This document shows positions 1 through 9,450 of a stretch of 61,406 nt of DNA, one piece after another. Each line of letters opens with the position of its first letter. Position 1 is the first letter of the stretch. The DNA is taken from positions 1 through 61,406 of the forward strand of contig NZ_JAKVIM010000021.1 of the NCBI RefSeq assembly GCF_022601715.1, read 5' to 3'. The DNA is from Acinetobacter zhairuonensis. GTDB taxonomy: Bacteria; Pseudomonadota; Gammaproteobacteria; Pseudomonadales; Moraxellaceae. The notes beneath the pieces were generated by a model. The model worked only from the letters and a program-made list of their open reading frames with translations. It had not been told where the DNA came from and did not search any database. The translations under genes and the position numbers were made by a program.

Positions 1-75
1 GGCGCTTAGCTCAGTTGGTAGAGCGTCTGCCTTACAAGCAGAATGTCGGCGGTTCGATCCCGTCAGCGCCCACCA
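1..75 (+). tRNA. tRNA-Val (anticodon TAC), missing first base
   Basis: Cloverleaf with anticodon stem TCTGC/GCAGA and loop CTTACAA, so the anticodon is TAC (valine). The T-loop is TTCGATC and the CCA end is encoded at 73-75. The acceptor 3' strand AGCGCCC needs one more G at the 5' end than the window holds, so the gene starts one base before position 1. The missing base is a window edge, not a defect. Confidence 0.95.
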
Positions 76-152
76 TATATCTCTTATATATTGTCTCTGC
101 TCAATCTTTTATATAGAATTTATTTCATAATAATTTCAATATCACTGATTGC

Positions 153-614
153 ATGAGAAATCCTTATCAGCGTAAAGCTACCGCAAAAGCACCAAGTTCA
201 AATGATAATGTAAAAGAACTTTATAAGCAGTTCATTGAAAATATGGTTGCTCAGGGTTCAATTGTGGCTTTGTATCAGGAAGGCTGGGCAATGTGCACGA
301 CGCCGACTGGGCAGCGTGGATTCGCGATTTGGCAAAGTAAAAGCCTCGCTAAATTGATGATTAAAGACACTTGGGCAGATTATCAAGTGCAGGAAATTTC
401 CCTCAAGAATTTGGTCGAGCAGCTTATTCCATATTTACGCCAGCAAAAAACCACCCTTGCAATGGATCTTACGCCTGATGGGCATAATTTGATGGTTTTA
501 CCAGAAAAATTCTTGTTAGATTTGAAAAATTATCTTTATCAACTGTATTTGCAAAAGCCTGAGCAATTCCAAAGTTTGAAATTACCTTTACCGCGTCATA
601 TCCGTTTAAATTAA
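153..614 (+). CDS. DUF2750-like conserved protein
   Basis: A 153-residue soluble protein with no signal peptide or membrane segment. The central part (about residues 43-110), with a W-x-M-C start, an F-A-I-W strand and an 'L..LV..LIPYL' helix, resembles DUF2750 proteins of unknown function; this assignment is from pattern memory. The N-terminus (about 20 residues) is basic and probably disordered. The ATG at 153 has no strong ribosome binding site. It lies just after tRNA-Val and ends 3 bases before the convergent DUF218 gene. Confidence 0.7.
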   Translation: MRNPYQRKATAKAPSSNDNVKELYKQFIENMVAQGSIVALYQEGWAMCTTPTGQRGFAIWQSKSLAKLMIKDTWADYQVQEISLKNLVEQLIPYLRQQKTTLAMDLTPDGHNLMVLPEKFLLDLKNYLYQLYLQKPEQFQSLKLPLPRHIRLN

Positions 615-617
615 CTT

Positions 618-1403
618 TTAAAATTCATTCAGTATCCATCCGCTGAGGTAAGCGAAATATTCTCTTAGCCAAGAGTTGTAACGGTTAACTAATGGTGTAG
701 GTGCTGCAACAGGAATAATGCTGCTATAGCCTTGTTTTTTTGCAATTGCAGCAGCTCTTAATGTGTGAAAATCACTGGTGACCATTGCAATCGGTTCATT
801 CAAATGAATATTTAGCTGGTTCAGGATGGCTTGGCTATTTTTTAGATTTAAATCGGTACTGGTGCTTTTATCTTCTAGCCAAATACGATTTGAGGGAATT
901 GCATAGTTGTGCTGTACATACTTCGACATAATTTCTGCCTCAGTATATTGCTCTCTAAAATCCAGCCCACCAGTCATAATAATGGGTGTTAGTGGCTGCT
1001 GTTTCGCTAGCTCAGCAGCACGATCCAGTCGTTGCGCTAAAGTGGCAGAAGGTTGCCCATTTTCAACACCACTACCCAAAACAATAATGGCTTTGACAGG
1101 TGCTGTTGGTTTATCGGATTGTGTCGCCAGATGTAAATATGTGAAAAAGCAGAGCACGCTCGCACTCCAGCATAGAAATCCGATCCAGCTGTAACGCCAG
1201 ATGAAGGTTCTGAATGTTGTTTGATGTACAAAAATCTGGATTTTTCGATAGAACAGAGCAAATAGGATTAAGCCTATGCCAATCAACAACGGAAGTACTG
1301 TGCCTAGATGAATCTTATTCAGACTGATTAAGTAAGCCCCGTCTAAGAAGAGAATAGAACCGATGAAAGCTGAAATCAGTCTTTTTAGTTGTATTGAGTG
1401 CAT
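618..1403 (-). CDS. DUF218 (ElyC/SanA/YdcF-like) membrane protein
   Basis: 261 residues. The N-terminal third holds about three hydrophobic helices (roughly residues 7-27, 32-50 and 70-90). A DUF218 domain follows, starting at an 'IVLGSG' strand near residue 105, with the family's 'R.d.a..l' helix, 'iimTGG' and the 'E...ST..n' and 'VTSdFH..RA' segments. Members of this family (ElyC, SanA, YdcF) are linked to envelope integrity and lipid-carrier or peptidoglycan metabolism, but the reaction is unknown. It is convergent with the DUF2750 gene and appears monocistronic. Confidence 0.8.
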   Translation of the reverse strand: MHSIQLKRLISAFIGSILFLDGAYLISLNKIHLGTVLPLLIGIGLILFALFYRKIQIFVHQTTFRTFIWRYSWIGFLCWSASVLCFFTYLHLATQSDKPTAPVKAIIVLGSGVENGQPSATLAQRLDRAAELAKQQPLTPIIMTGGLDFREQYTEAEIMSKYVQHNYAIPSNRIWLEDKSTSTDLNLKNSQAILNQLNIHLNEPIAMVTSDFHTLRAAAIAKKQGYSSIIPVAAPTPLVNRYNSWLREYFAYLSGWILNEF

Positions 1404-1489
1404 TACGATTGATTGGAGTTTGAAGTGCTTGAGTGGAATTGTATCCGAGTTTAGCTGTTAATTAATTGAGATATTCACTTGCTGCATAA

Positions 1490-1523
1490 AATAAAACCGA
1501 GCTGTTGTAGGCTCGGTTTTATT
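1490..1523. terminator. Bidirectional rho-independent terminator
   Basis: A perfect 13-bp inverted repeat (AATAAAACCGAGC at 1490-1502, complement at 1511-1523) with an 8-base loop. On the minus strand it ends in a T-rich arm, as expected just downstream of the reductase gene that stops at 1543. No gene reads into it from the plus side. Confidence 0.75.
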
Positions 1524-1542
1524 GTTTCAATTGCATTAGATT

Positions 1543-4161
1543 TTAGTACACATCACGACGATAGCGACCATCTTGGCGAAGTTGCTCAACCGTGTCTTCA
1601 CCCAGAATATCATTTAGGGCTTGGTTAACATCACTCGCCATGCCTTGGATACTGCCGCAGATATAAATGACGGCACCACGTTTGATCCAAGTCACTAACT
1701 CGGCAGCCTGGTTACGGAGGACATGGTGCACATATACTTTTTCAGCTTGATCACGGGAGAATGCTAAATCCAGACGTTCCAGCATGCCTGTGGTTTGCCA
1801 AGCTTCGATGGTAGTTTGATAGAAATAGTCATGCGCACGTTGGCGTTCACCAAAGATCAGCCAGTTCTGAGTGTAATCGGCACGCACACGGGCATGTAAA
1901 AGGCTCATCAATCCCGCAATCCCCGTTCCATTGCCAATACAAATGACGGGACGATTGTCATTAATTAGATGGAATGATTCATTGTTGCGAATACGCAGTG
2001 CAATTTCTTGTCCAAGTGCAGCATGAGCTGTTAACCAACCAGAACCTAAACCGAGTTCACCAGTATTATTGCTTTGTTGACGTACCACCAAACGAAGTTT
2101 TTGCTGTGTCGGAATGCTGGCAATTGAATATTCACGCGAAGGTAAAGTATGCAGTTGCTCAAGCAAATGTTCCATGTTGGCAAACGGTTCAATTTCAGTG
2201 TTGAGCTGTTTATCCCACAAAACCTGTTCAATTGAAATACCTAAAGATTCAACGGGCGTTTGTGCAGCGATTTGATATTTCAGCATAAATGCTTGAATAC
2301 GCTCAGGGCTGTTACCTGGCTGAATCTCAGCAATATCACCTGCTTGCCAGTGGGCTTCATGCTTGGCTTGTAATTCAATATTAAATGCAGGCGCACCTAG
2401 ACTCTCTGGATTGAGTAATTCACGATTGATCAACGTCCAACTGTCAAAGGTTTTATCAATATGCATGGCTTGTAAATCAAGTTTACTAACCTTGGTAAGT
2501 GCGGTATTCCAACGCTGTATATCTTCATGGCTGGCATTATCCACTTCAATGGTTTCAAATAAAGCCTGTGCCTGATTCTGTTTTAGCCAAGCGGTAATCT
2601 TATGTCCAAAACTGCAATAACTATCTGGATATTCTTTAGAGCCTAGAGCCAAGACTGCGAAATGAAGGTGGCTCAAATCCAGATTGCTATTCAGCATTTT
2701 CTTGGCAAAACCAGAAGCCAAATCAGGAGCATCGCCCGTACCATAAGTACTGGCGACAAACAGAACTTGTGGTATAGCTTTAAGGTCATCCAGTGTGAGT
2801 TGTTGCACGGTTTTAACCGTTACAGGCTGACGAGCTTCCTGCAAGCTAGTTGCAGTACGCCATGCCAGTTGCTCCGCCACACCAGTCTGTGATGCGTAGA
2901 CAATCAACCATGGTTTTGCATTTGGATCGACACTCATACTGTTATTGCCTAAGCGTGCTGCTTGGGTCAATTTCTTTTGCTTGCGACGTTTCAGATATAG
3001 CATCCAACCCGTGACAAAGAACAATGGCATCGTTAGTGCGGCAAGCATGGCCAAGAACTGGTAAATTGGACCAAAGAAGCTACCACGGTGAACAGGCAAC
3101 ATACTGCTCATGATTTTTTCATTCAGCTTTTTATCTTCATACAGTTCCACATCTTGAACTTTTGCCGCTTGATAGTTATAGATGGCTTTGTTTCGTGCAC
3201 GTTCATGTTGAGGGATTGGGTCTACAAAGCTGAGTTCAACTTTTCCATCTGCTTTTTTCGGCAGGTTTAAGGTCAGTGTTGAATAGTCATGTCCGAGTTT
3301 AGCCTGAACCCCCGTCCAAGTTAGTGTAAGTACGGATTGCATTTGTTCGGGGCTAAAGCTCGCAGCATCTTGTTTAGAACCACGACTTTCACCAGTTCGA
3401 CCTTGCGGAGCATGTTCGCCACGCTGTTCTCTAGATGCTCCACGTGGACCTTGACCCTCAGGTTTAGCACCTTGCATTTCAGGCTGCGGACGTTCAACAC
3501 CCATCACCTTAAACATACCATTTCGCCACCAATCATAAGACCAGTAGAGTCCTGTACATGCCAGCAGTAAGTAAAAGATTACCGCCCAAGTCCCCACCAC
3601 GGCATGTAAATCCCAGAGGAAATTACGTCCTTTGAGCTTCGGTTTTACCAACAACCATTGTTTAAGCGAGTGCTTTTTTGGCCAGCGCAAATACAGACCA
3701 CTCAAGACAAAGAAAATCAGTATGAGTGTACAAGCACCTGTAATTTGTTTTCCTACAGGACCCACAGTTAAGTTACGATGCAGTTGTTGTACAAATTGAA
3801 AGAAGCCTTGTCCCTTAATTTCCGGTAACACTTCAGCAGAGTAGGGGTTGACCATCATGTTATAGCCCTTACGCGCGCCTTCTTTCACAATATTGATAGT
3901 GCTTGAGGCAGTTGGGTCTTTGCCGATGGTAATGCTGTTGATTTGAATATTCGGATCGACTTGTTGAAAATGCGTGTAGAGCTCGGCAGGGCTGAGTTTG
4001 TCTCGACTTTCAGCATGGACGACATAACTGTCCGTGTTAATCCATTTTAGGATTTGTTGTTCGTAAGAGTAAATTGCGCCAGTAACCCCCATAATGGACA
4101 GTATTAATCCAGCGGTAATCCCCATAAACCAGTGAATTTGGAAAAATGTTTTTTTCAACAT
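1543..4161 (-). CDS. PepSY-TM / flavodoxin / ferredoxin-reductase fusion flavoprotein
   Basis: About 872 residues, a three-part fusion. The N-terminal half is a PepSY-associated membrane domain with helices near residues 11-33, 140-160, 186-210 and 370-390 and conserved histidines (about H128, H186, H358) that could hold haem. A Gly/Gln/Arg-rich low-complexity linker lies near 226-270. A flavodoxin domain begins at 'VYASQTG' (about 421). The C-terminal FAD/NADPH reductase module resembles sulfite reductase flavoprotein, with a 'GNGTGIAGL' nucleotide-binding loop and C-terminal 'YICGS'. It probably moves electrons from NADPH across the inner membrane, for example to ferric siderophores; this role is inferred. 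The reading frame extends to a TTG at 4170, but the ATG at 4161 is preferred. A Fur box about 80 bases upstream supports iron control. Confidence 0.85.
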   Translation of the reverse strand: MLKKTFFQIHWFMGITAGLILSIMGVTGAIYSYEQQILKWINTDSYVVHAESRDKLSPAELYTHFQQVDPNIQINSITIGKDPTASSTINIVKEGARKGYNMMVNPYSAEVLPEIKGQGFFQFVQQLHRNLTVGPVGKQITGACTLILIFFVLSGLYLRWPKKHSLKQWLLVKPKLKGRNFLWDLHAVVGTWAVIFYLLLACTGLYWSYDWWRNGMFKVMGVERPQPEMQGAKPEGQGPRGASREQRGEHAPQGRTGESRGSKQDAASFSPEQMQSVLTLTWTGVQAKLGHDYSTLTLNLPKKADGKVELSFVDPIPQHERARNKAIYNYQAAKVQDVELYEDKKLNEKIMSSMLPVHRGSFFGPIYQFLAMLAALTMPLFFVTGWMLYLKRRKQKKLTQAARLGNNSMSVDPNAKPWLIVYASQTGVAEQLAWRTATSLQEARQPVTVKTVQQLTLDDLKAIPQVLFVASTYGTGDAPDLASGFAKKMLNSNLDLSHLHFAVLALGSKEYPDSYCSFGHKITAWLKQNQAQALFETIEVDNASHEDIQRWNTALTKVSKLDLQAMHIDKTFDSWTLINRELLNPESLGAPAFNIELQAKHEAHWQAGDIAEIQPGNSPERIQAFMLKYQIAAQTPVESLGISIEQVLWDKQLNTEIEPFANMEHLLEQLHTLPSREYSIASIPTQQKLRLVVRQQSNNTGELGLGSGWLTAHAALGQEIALRIRNNESFHLINDNRPVICIGNGTGIAGLMSLLHARVRADYTQNWLIFGERQRAHDYFYQTTIEAWQTTGMLERLDLAFSRDQAEKVYVHHVLRNQAAELVTWIKRGAVIYICGSIQGMASDVNQALNDILGEDTVEQLRQDGRYRRDVY

Positions 4162-4240
4162 GATGGTCAAGTGTTGGATGTGTGAATAAATTGGCGAAAT
4201 TATAACTGAAGATTGAGCAGATAATGTGGATTTTGCAGTT

Positions 4241-4259
4241 AATATTTATTCTCATTATC
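4241..4259 (-). promoter_or_regulatory. Fur box upstream of the PepSY/flavodoxin reductase
   Basis: Read on the minus strand the 19 bases are GATAATGAGAATAAATATT, which match the classic Fur consensus GATAATGATAATCATTATC at 15 of 19 positions. It lies about 80 bases upstream of the reductase start, in the right place to repress it when iron is plentiful. Confidence 0.7.
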
Positions 4260-4277
4260 GTTTTGAATTCGTTTCGC

Positions 4278-4307
4278 AAAAAAAGCCTCCATATTTCAGA
4301 AGGCTTT
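4278..4307 (-). terminator. Terminator after the YcxB-like gene
   Basis: 7-bp stem AAAGCCT (4282-4288) / AGGCTTT (4301-4307) with a minus-strand run of T from the A-tract at 4278-4284. It sits between the YcxB-like gene and the Fur-controlled promoter, so it insulates the two. Confidence 0.7.
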
Positions 4308-4325
4308 ATCGTAAAGGGAAGCTAC

Positions 4326-4886
4326 TTAGATCTTCTTCGCTTCACCTACAGATTCATTTAAGTGCTTACGGATGGTCTCGAAAGAGAAATTACGTGAGTC
4401 CATACGTTTTGGTAAAATATAGGCGCCTTGTTGACCTTTTACTTTAAAGTTCAACAACATAAATTCTGGTGTGTTGTACCATTCATAAATGTCTTTCCAA
4501 CCTATTGCACCCACACCTTCTTGCATGCCCATTTGCTGGCGCATCACGATGCCGTGCGGTTGTACCCCAAGTTTCACGCCTTTAATTTCCTGAATAGGAA
4601 ACTCATTCATTTTGCGTTTCACATACCATTCCAAACCGTAAGTACGAATTGCAAGGTACAAAGCTACCCCAACAATTGCCACCCAGCAGAAAATGGTCGA
4701 GTAGTTTTTTAATAAGATGATGCCCAAAATCGCAATAGCTACGATGGCACCCATAATCATCCATGCTTTGGTGCTAATTTTATTGGTACTACGCCAAATC
4801 ACCATCTGAGCATGACGTTGCTCAGCTTCAGAGATTTCGTAGTTCACAGGTTGTAGCGTATAAGCGTATAAATTTTTTGCGGTCAT
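4326..4886 (-). CDS. YcxB-like two-helix membrane protein
   Basis: 186 residues with two adjacent transmembrane helices (about 43-60 and 65-82), then a positively charged turn and a C-terminal domain of about 100 residues. That domain has the 'G....G...I.W.dI..w..tpef..l' pattern of YcxB-like proteins, whose function is unknown. The start ATG at 4886 is followed by a short cytosolic N-terminus. It has its own terminator and probably its own promoter in the gap before the FUSC gene. Confidence 0.65.
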   Translation of the reverse strand: MTAKNLYAYTLQPVNYEISEAEQRHAQMVIWRSTNKISTKAWMIMGAIVAIAILGIILLKNYSTIFCWVAIVGVALYLAIRTYGLEWYVKRKMNEFPIQEIKGVKLGVQPHGIVMRQQMGMQEGVGAIGWKDIYEWYNTPEFMLLNFKVKGQQGAYILPKRMDSRNFSFETIRKHLNESVGEAKKI

Positions 4887-5026
4887 AGTGAAAAGAGCAC
4901 ATTTAAAACTGGAGAAAGTTTAGCATTAAATACACGGGGTTGATACGTTATAAATGCATTGTATTGCGGCTAAGACGCTGCTTTTTTAAATAGCAAAATC
5001 ATCATATAGCCGCAAGTAAATTATCC

Positions 5027-5050
5027 TAAAGTGTAATCACATACACTTTA
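5027..5050 (-). terminator. Possible weak terminator overlapping the FUSC stop codon
   Basis: 9-bp perfect inverted repeat TAAAGTGTA / TACACTTTA whose right arm contains the stop codon of the FUSC gene at 5048-5050. The T-tract is poor, so termination strength is doubtful. Confidence 0.35.
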
Positions 5051-7222
5051 AAGTGATGCAAATTCGGTCGCTTGATCATCACGTTCATTGCTTAAACTTT
5101 GCTTGAGATGGCTAAGTTGTTGCAAGATACTGAACATTAAAGATAATTGCTGCAAAATAATTAACGACAATTGATCTTCCTTTTTATCCTGTGTGAGACG
5201 TTGCCGAATAGTTTGCAACATATTCTGTGCTGTGAGATCGGGCATTTCATCTTTCAAAAGAGCACCACGAATATCATCCAGTGCCTGATTTAGCAGATTC
5301 AGAATTTCAGGATCTGTAATTTGTGCACGATGTGCACCAAGCGCCGAGATGTAACTCAAAAAGGTATGGTTCAGACAGAGAAATTCAAATGCCTGACTTT
5401 TTTGAGTTGGGTCAAAATCTGGCTCAGTGGCTAAAGTTGAAATCAGAGAAGCGACATCGGCATCACTATTGTTCGCAGCACGACGCACTACACGATAATT
5501 TAAACCATTGTTGCGTCCCTGTTGGTATTGCTGAATCACTTCATTCAAATAAGTACATTGAGCCTGCAAGCTACGTTGAATAATGTGGGGTAGGCGACGG
5601 AATTTCCAGTCAGGGAAAATAAAGCTTACCCCTAGCCAAGCGATTGCACAGCCTATGAGTGTATCAATCATGCGGGGTAAGGCGGCAGAAAAACCTAAAC
5701 CATCCAGATTAAAATTAATCAGTGCCAAGATGGTAATAAAGGCAGTTGCTTGCGCATACTGTTTGCTGCGTAATTCAAAGAATAATACCCCACTGAGAAT
5801 GAGGAGCAGCAGTTGACCTTCCACCGAAGGAATGAAATACAATACCGCTTCACCAATGATAATGCCGACCAAGGTACCAACAATTCGTAAGCGCAGGCGA
5901 CGTTTGGTGGCGTTAAAGTTGGGTTGGCAAACAAACAGGGCGGTTAAAATAATCCAGTAGCCATATTGAATCTGCGTCACTTGAACAAAAACATAGCTGA
6001 CCAGTAAGACAATTGAGAGTCGGATCGCGTGGCGGAATAAAACCGATTCGGGAGTTAGATGGTGTTTGATCCGGATGACAATATCATCCCAGCCTTTCAA
6101 GTCATCATCTTTGAGCTGATTTTCAATATGTTTGCTCTTATCGAACACGATATTTTGTTCGGCTTCTAAGTTACGTAATTGAGCGTCAATCGACTTTAGG
6201 TTTTGGTACAGGGCAAACAAGGCATTCACCCAAATTGGGTCATAATGATTGTCATCGCGTAATTTTTCTAAAGAAACCTTCAGGTTTTGAAAGGCATGCT
6301 TAAAGCGCTTGTTATGTTTATAGTTTTTGCGCAGTAAGATGCTTTCACTTAAATCCTTACAGGCTTTGCCCTGAATGGAGAGAATACGTTGGAAGCGAAA
6401 TAGAATATCGCTGTGTTCAAATACTTTGGTCAGAATCTGATAATCAATATGGGCAGAATCGGCACGTTCATGAATGTCCTGTGCGACAAAATAGTATTGC
6501 AAGCTGCGACGCGTATCGCGCTGACCACGGTCGCCTTTGAGACGAGTCAGCAGCGCTGTTTTCATTTCGTTAAAGATGCCCACCAACTTGCCATTTTCCA
6601 GTGACAAATCAATCATGCTTTGTTGATAGCTTTGCGGAGTCATGTCTACATCAAACAGATTGGATTTGGCAAACAGGAAATTACCCAGCGAGGAATAACA
6701 CTCAGACAATTTGTCTTGTACTTGGCGCACAGGGAACAACAAGAAACTGATGGTCGAAATCACCCCATACCATGCTGCACCTGCGACCAGCAGTGAGGCT
6801 TGCATATACCATTCTTCAAACAGATGGACACCGAGCATGGAATATACGGAAACGACCAAACAGCCATAGGAAATGGTGGCGTAACGACGCCCCAATGAGC
6901 CCAATAAAATAAAGCCAATACAGGAGATAATCAGCCCAATGGCAAACAGAATTGGATGCGGGAACAGGAAGTAAATGGACGTTGCCGTAACAAAAAAACC
7001 GATATAGGTATAAACCAGGTTTAAAAGGCGTACTGAAAAGCGATCATCAATATCGCTCAGACCTGCAGCTACAACGCCTAAAGTCAGGGGGATGGTTGCC
7101 AGTTGGTGACCTAAAAAGTAGGGAACAAAGGCTGTACCTGAGAACGCAATAATCATGCGCACGTTATACATAAAAGTGGTGTTATAAGTGGTTTGCTTCA
7201 GACGAGTAAGCCAAGTGTTCAA
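5048..7222 (-). CDS. FUSC family inner membrane protein (YccS/YhfK type)
   Basis: 724 residues with the two-block layout of YccS/YhfK proteins. There is a first cluster of helices (about residues 20-165), a long soluble stretch with coiled-coil character (about 170-390), a second helix cluster (about 395-510) and a soluble C-terminal domain. The FUSC family includes aromatic-acid efflux proteins (AaeB) and fusaric acid resistance proteins; for YccS itself the substrate is unknown. The start appears to be a TTG at 7222, with an AAAGGA ribosome binding site a few bases upstream. It is divergent from the Bcr/CflA gene. Confidence 0.85.
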   Translation of the reverse strand: MNTWLTRLKQTTYNTTFMYNVRMIIAFSGTAFVPYFLGHQLATIPLTLGVVAAGLSDIDDRFSVRLLNLVYTYIGFFVTATSIYFLFPHPILFAIGLIISCIGFILLGSLGRRYATISYGCLVVSVYSMLGVHLFEEWYMQASLLVAGAAWYGVISTISFLLFPVRQVQDKLSECYSSLGNFLFAKSNLFDVDMTPQSYQQSMIDLSLENGKLVGIFNEMKTALLTRLKGDRGQRDTRRSLQYYFVAQDIHERADSAHIDYQILTKVFEHSDILFRFQRILSIQGKACKDLSESILLRKNYKHNKRFKHAFQNLKVSLEKLRDDNHYDPIWVNALFALYQNLKSIDAQLRNLEAEQNIVFDKSKHIENQLKDDDLKGWDDIVIRIKHHLTPESVLFRHAIRLSIVLLVSYVFVQVTQIQYGYWIILTALFVCQPNFNATKRRLRLRIVGTLVGIIIGEAVLYFIPSVEGQLLLLILSGVLFFELRSKQYAQATAFITILALINFNLDGLGFSAALPRMIDTLIGCAIAWLGVSFIFPDWKFRRLPHIIQRSLQAQCTYLNEVIQQYQQGRNNGLNYRVVRRAANNSDADVASLISTLATEPDFDPTQKSQAFEFLCLNHTFLSYISALGAHRAQITDPEILNLLNQALDDIRGALLKDEMPDLTAQNMLQTIRQRLTQDKKEDQLSLIILQQLSLMFSILQQLSHLKQSLSNERDDQATEFASL

Positions 7223-7364
7223 GTGTTTTCCTTTAAGAGAAGTACATCAAATCTTTATGCAAAAAAACAGATTTGAGTCAGGATTAATTTCACTTTTTTG
7301 ATCAAGAAATAATACTATGGAGAGTGTAAGCTTGTCTTGTTTCTTCGTAGTTAAAAAATTAAAT

Positions 7365-8582
7365 ATGAATACTCCCCAATCTCCCGCAACAAAGACCTAT
7401 TCGACCTCTTGGATCATGTTATTGGCGTTATTGACGGCCTTGGGTCCACTATCTATTGATATGTATTTACCTGCTTTGCCTCAAATGGCAAAAGACTTTG
7501 GGGTGAGTACCCAAATGGTGGCAAATACGTTGCCAGCCTATTTTCTGGGTTTGGCAATAGGGCAATTGATTTATGGACCTTTGAGTGACCGAATTGGGCG
7601 TAAGAAACCGCTGTATTTGGGATTGACCTTGTATGTTGTTGCCAGCTTATTGTGTGTGCTTGCCACCAATGAATGGGCGTTGATTGCAGCGCGTGTGTTA
7701 CAGGCACTGGGTGGATGCGTCGGGGTTGTGATTGCGCGAGCTGCCATTCGTGATCGTCTGGACATGAATGCTTCTGCACAGGCATTTGCCAGTATGATGA
7801 TTGTGATGGGGGTCGCACCGATTTTGGCACCTACCTTGGGTGCATTGGTCCTGAGTTATTTTAATTGGCATGCCATCTTTGTTTTTCTGATGATGATTGG
7901 CGTAGCCTGTTGGTTGTGTATTCATTTCTTTTTTCAGGAAACCTTGCAACCTGAACGTCGCTTGCGCTTAAACCTAACTCAAGTCTTTCAGTTGTACGCT
8001 GCAATTTTCCAAGATCGTAGCTTTCGTATTCCAATGCTGGCAGGTTGTTTCTCGGGTGGGGTGTTGTTCTGTTATATCAGCTCATCTGCATCGGTGTTGA
8101 TGAATGGCTATGGTCTGAACCAGCAACATTTTGCGATCGCTTTTGGTTCGAATGCTTTTGGTATTATGCTGCTATCGACCCTGAATAAAAAACTGGGCAA
8201 GCATCTTTCTGTCTTTAGTCGTTTAAAAATTGGTGGATTCATTCAGCTTTCAGGTGCCTTGGTGTTGGTGCTTGCAGGCATGTTACAACATGCTCCGATT
8301 GAACTGGTCTATGCGGGTATGTTCTTGGCGGTTTCAGGCATTGGTTTTACAGGTCCAAATGCAATGGCATTGGCTATGTCTGAGCAGGGTGCGCGTGCAG
8401 GAACAGCCAGTGCAGTAATGGGCAGTATGCAATTTGCCTGTGGCTTGCTGGGTGGCGTGATTCTGAATTTCTTGGTCTGGAGCGACTTAATGAACATGGC
8501 GACCTTGATGCTGTGTTTTATTGCCATCGCAATGTTGGCAATCTTCAGTTTGTCGCCACAGAAAGTGATGGTTCAATCATAG
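7365..8582 (+). CDS. Bcr/CflA family multidrug MFS exporter
   Basis: About 405 residues with 12 predicted helices. The N-terminal signature of the Bcr/CflA (DHA1) group is clear: 'LGPLSIDMYLPALP' in helix 1 and 'GPLSDRIGRKKPL' between helices 2 and 3. Such transporters use the proton gradient to expel chloramphenicol, bicyclomycin, sulfonamides and related drugs. The frame is open from an ATG at 7317, but the ATG at 7365 fits the usual family N-terminus. Its closest relatives and true substrates cannot be told from sequence alone. Confidence 0.88.
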   Translation: MNTPQSPATKTYSTSWIMLLALLTALGPLSIDMYLPALPQMAKDFGVSTQMVANTLPAYFLGLAIGQLIYGPLSDRIGRKKPLYLGLTLYVVASLLCVLATNEWALIAARVLQALGGCVGVVIARAAIRDRLDMNASAQAFASMMIVMGVAPILAPTLGALVLSYFNWHAIFVFLMMIGVACWLCIHFFFQETLQPERRLRLNLTQVFQLYAAIFQDRSFRIPMLAGCFSGGVLFCYISSSASVLMNGYGLNQQHFAIAFGSNAFGIMLLSTLNKKLGKHLSVFSRLKIGGFIQLSGALVLVLAGMLQHAPIELVYAGMFLAVSGIGFTGPNAMALAMSEQGARAGTASAVMGSMQFACGLLGGVILNFLVWSDLMNMATLMLCFIAIAMLAIFSLSPQKVMVQS

Positions 8583-8594
8583 AACTTGAATAAA

Positions 8595-8627
8595 GGACAG
8601 TCATCCAGTTGTATGTGTTGACTGTCC
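8595..8627. terminator. Hairpin between convergent genes
   Basis: 8-bp perfect stem GGACAGTC (8595-8602) / GACTGTCC (8620-8627) with a 17-base loop, placed between two convergent genes. Flanking T-runs are short on both strands, so it is only a probable terminator. Confidence 0.45.
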
Positions 8628-8645
8628 CTTGGGTGGATCTTTGAG

Positions 8646-9203
8646 TTATTTATGCAGAAATTGCTTAAAGTTACGGAGAATGCGGAAGCTCACATAAAGT
8701 GCGATGAGGGCAAAGATCACAATGCCGAAGACGACGTATTTTAATTGCTGAATATCTTGTTTGAAAAACGCTTGGATTTGCGCATCGCTATATGCAAAAC
8801 GGCTGACTTTCTGTGTTTGGCTATCATGAAATTGAATATGCTGAATGTAATTCTGCTGACCAATTTGCTTTAGACCCAACACATCAATCTGACGTCGATG
8901 GCTTTGATTCTCAGCATCAGTACATAGGTCTTGGGCATAATGCTCACAGCTCATTTTGGCAATAAAGCCTTGGTTGGCGACAAGAATAAAAACAGACTCA
9001 TCGGGCTTTTGATTGTTGGTGACCAATACCAGCGGTTTGGCAGCAGTCGATTTCAGTTCAAACTGCTGTGCTTGAGCCAAATCTTGTGTGGCATTTTTAA
9101 TTTCTAAAGTTTTGACGATACACGTCCAGACCAGAGCCAAAGTAATTAAAAAAATACTGGCTGCGAAACACAGGCGAAAAACGGTTTTAATGGTCTGGTG
9201 CAT
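8646..9203 (-). CDS. Hypothetical membrane-anchored protein
   Basis: 185 residues with one hydrophobic helix near the N-terminus (about 10-32) and a second near the C-terminus (about 150-172). The 115-residue segment between them carries a pair of cysteines in 'MSCEHYAQDLC', and would be periplasmic if both ends face the cytosol. I do not recognise the family. It has its own spacer on both sides and no obvious functional partner. Confidence 0.65.
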   Translation of the reverse strand: MHQTIKTVFRLCFAASIFLITLALVWTCIVKTLEIKNATQDLAQAQQFELKSTAAKPLVLVTNNQKPDESVFILVANQGFIAKMSCEHYAQDLCTDAENQSHRRQIDVLGLKQIGQQNYIQHIQFHDSQTQKVSRFAYSDAQIQAFFKQDIQQLKYVVFGIVIFALIALYVSFRILRNFKQFLHK

Positions 9204-9303
9204 AAATGAGCCAATATCCTAAAAGTGTATAGCGCAAAAAAAGGGGAGTCATTTTAATATGGATTCAATCTAAATGCTTTGTTTAATCCTGCACAAGTTT
9301 TAT

Positions 9304-9319
9304 GTTAAAAAAATTTAAC
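9304..9319. repeat. Short palindrome upstream of the Na+/H+ antiporter
   Basis: GTTAAA-AAAA-TTTAAC is a perfect 6-bp inverted repeat about 130 bases upstream of the antiporter start. It could be an operator, but no binding protein can be named. Confidence 0.3.
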
Positions 9320-9450
9320 GAAACTAGGAGGCTAGCTTTAAAAGGCGGTACACTGAAATATGTAAATAATAGTGTTTAAGTCAATATTTAGCTTGAAAAT
9401 CATTGAGTTCATTCGCTTGATTTCATCTCTTGGTTAGCAACGGAACTCGC

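Noticed and set aside
1..75. tRNA-Val seems to lack an acceptor base
   Set aside because: The window starts one base into the gene; it is an edge effect, not a defective tRNA.
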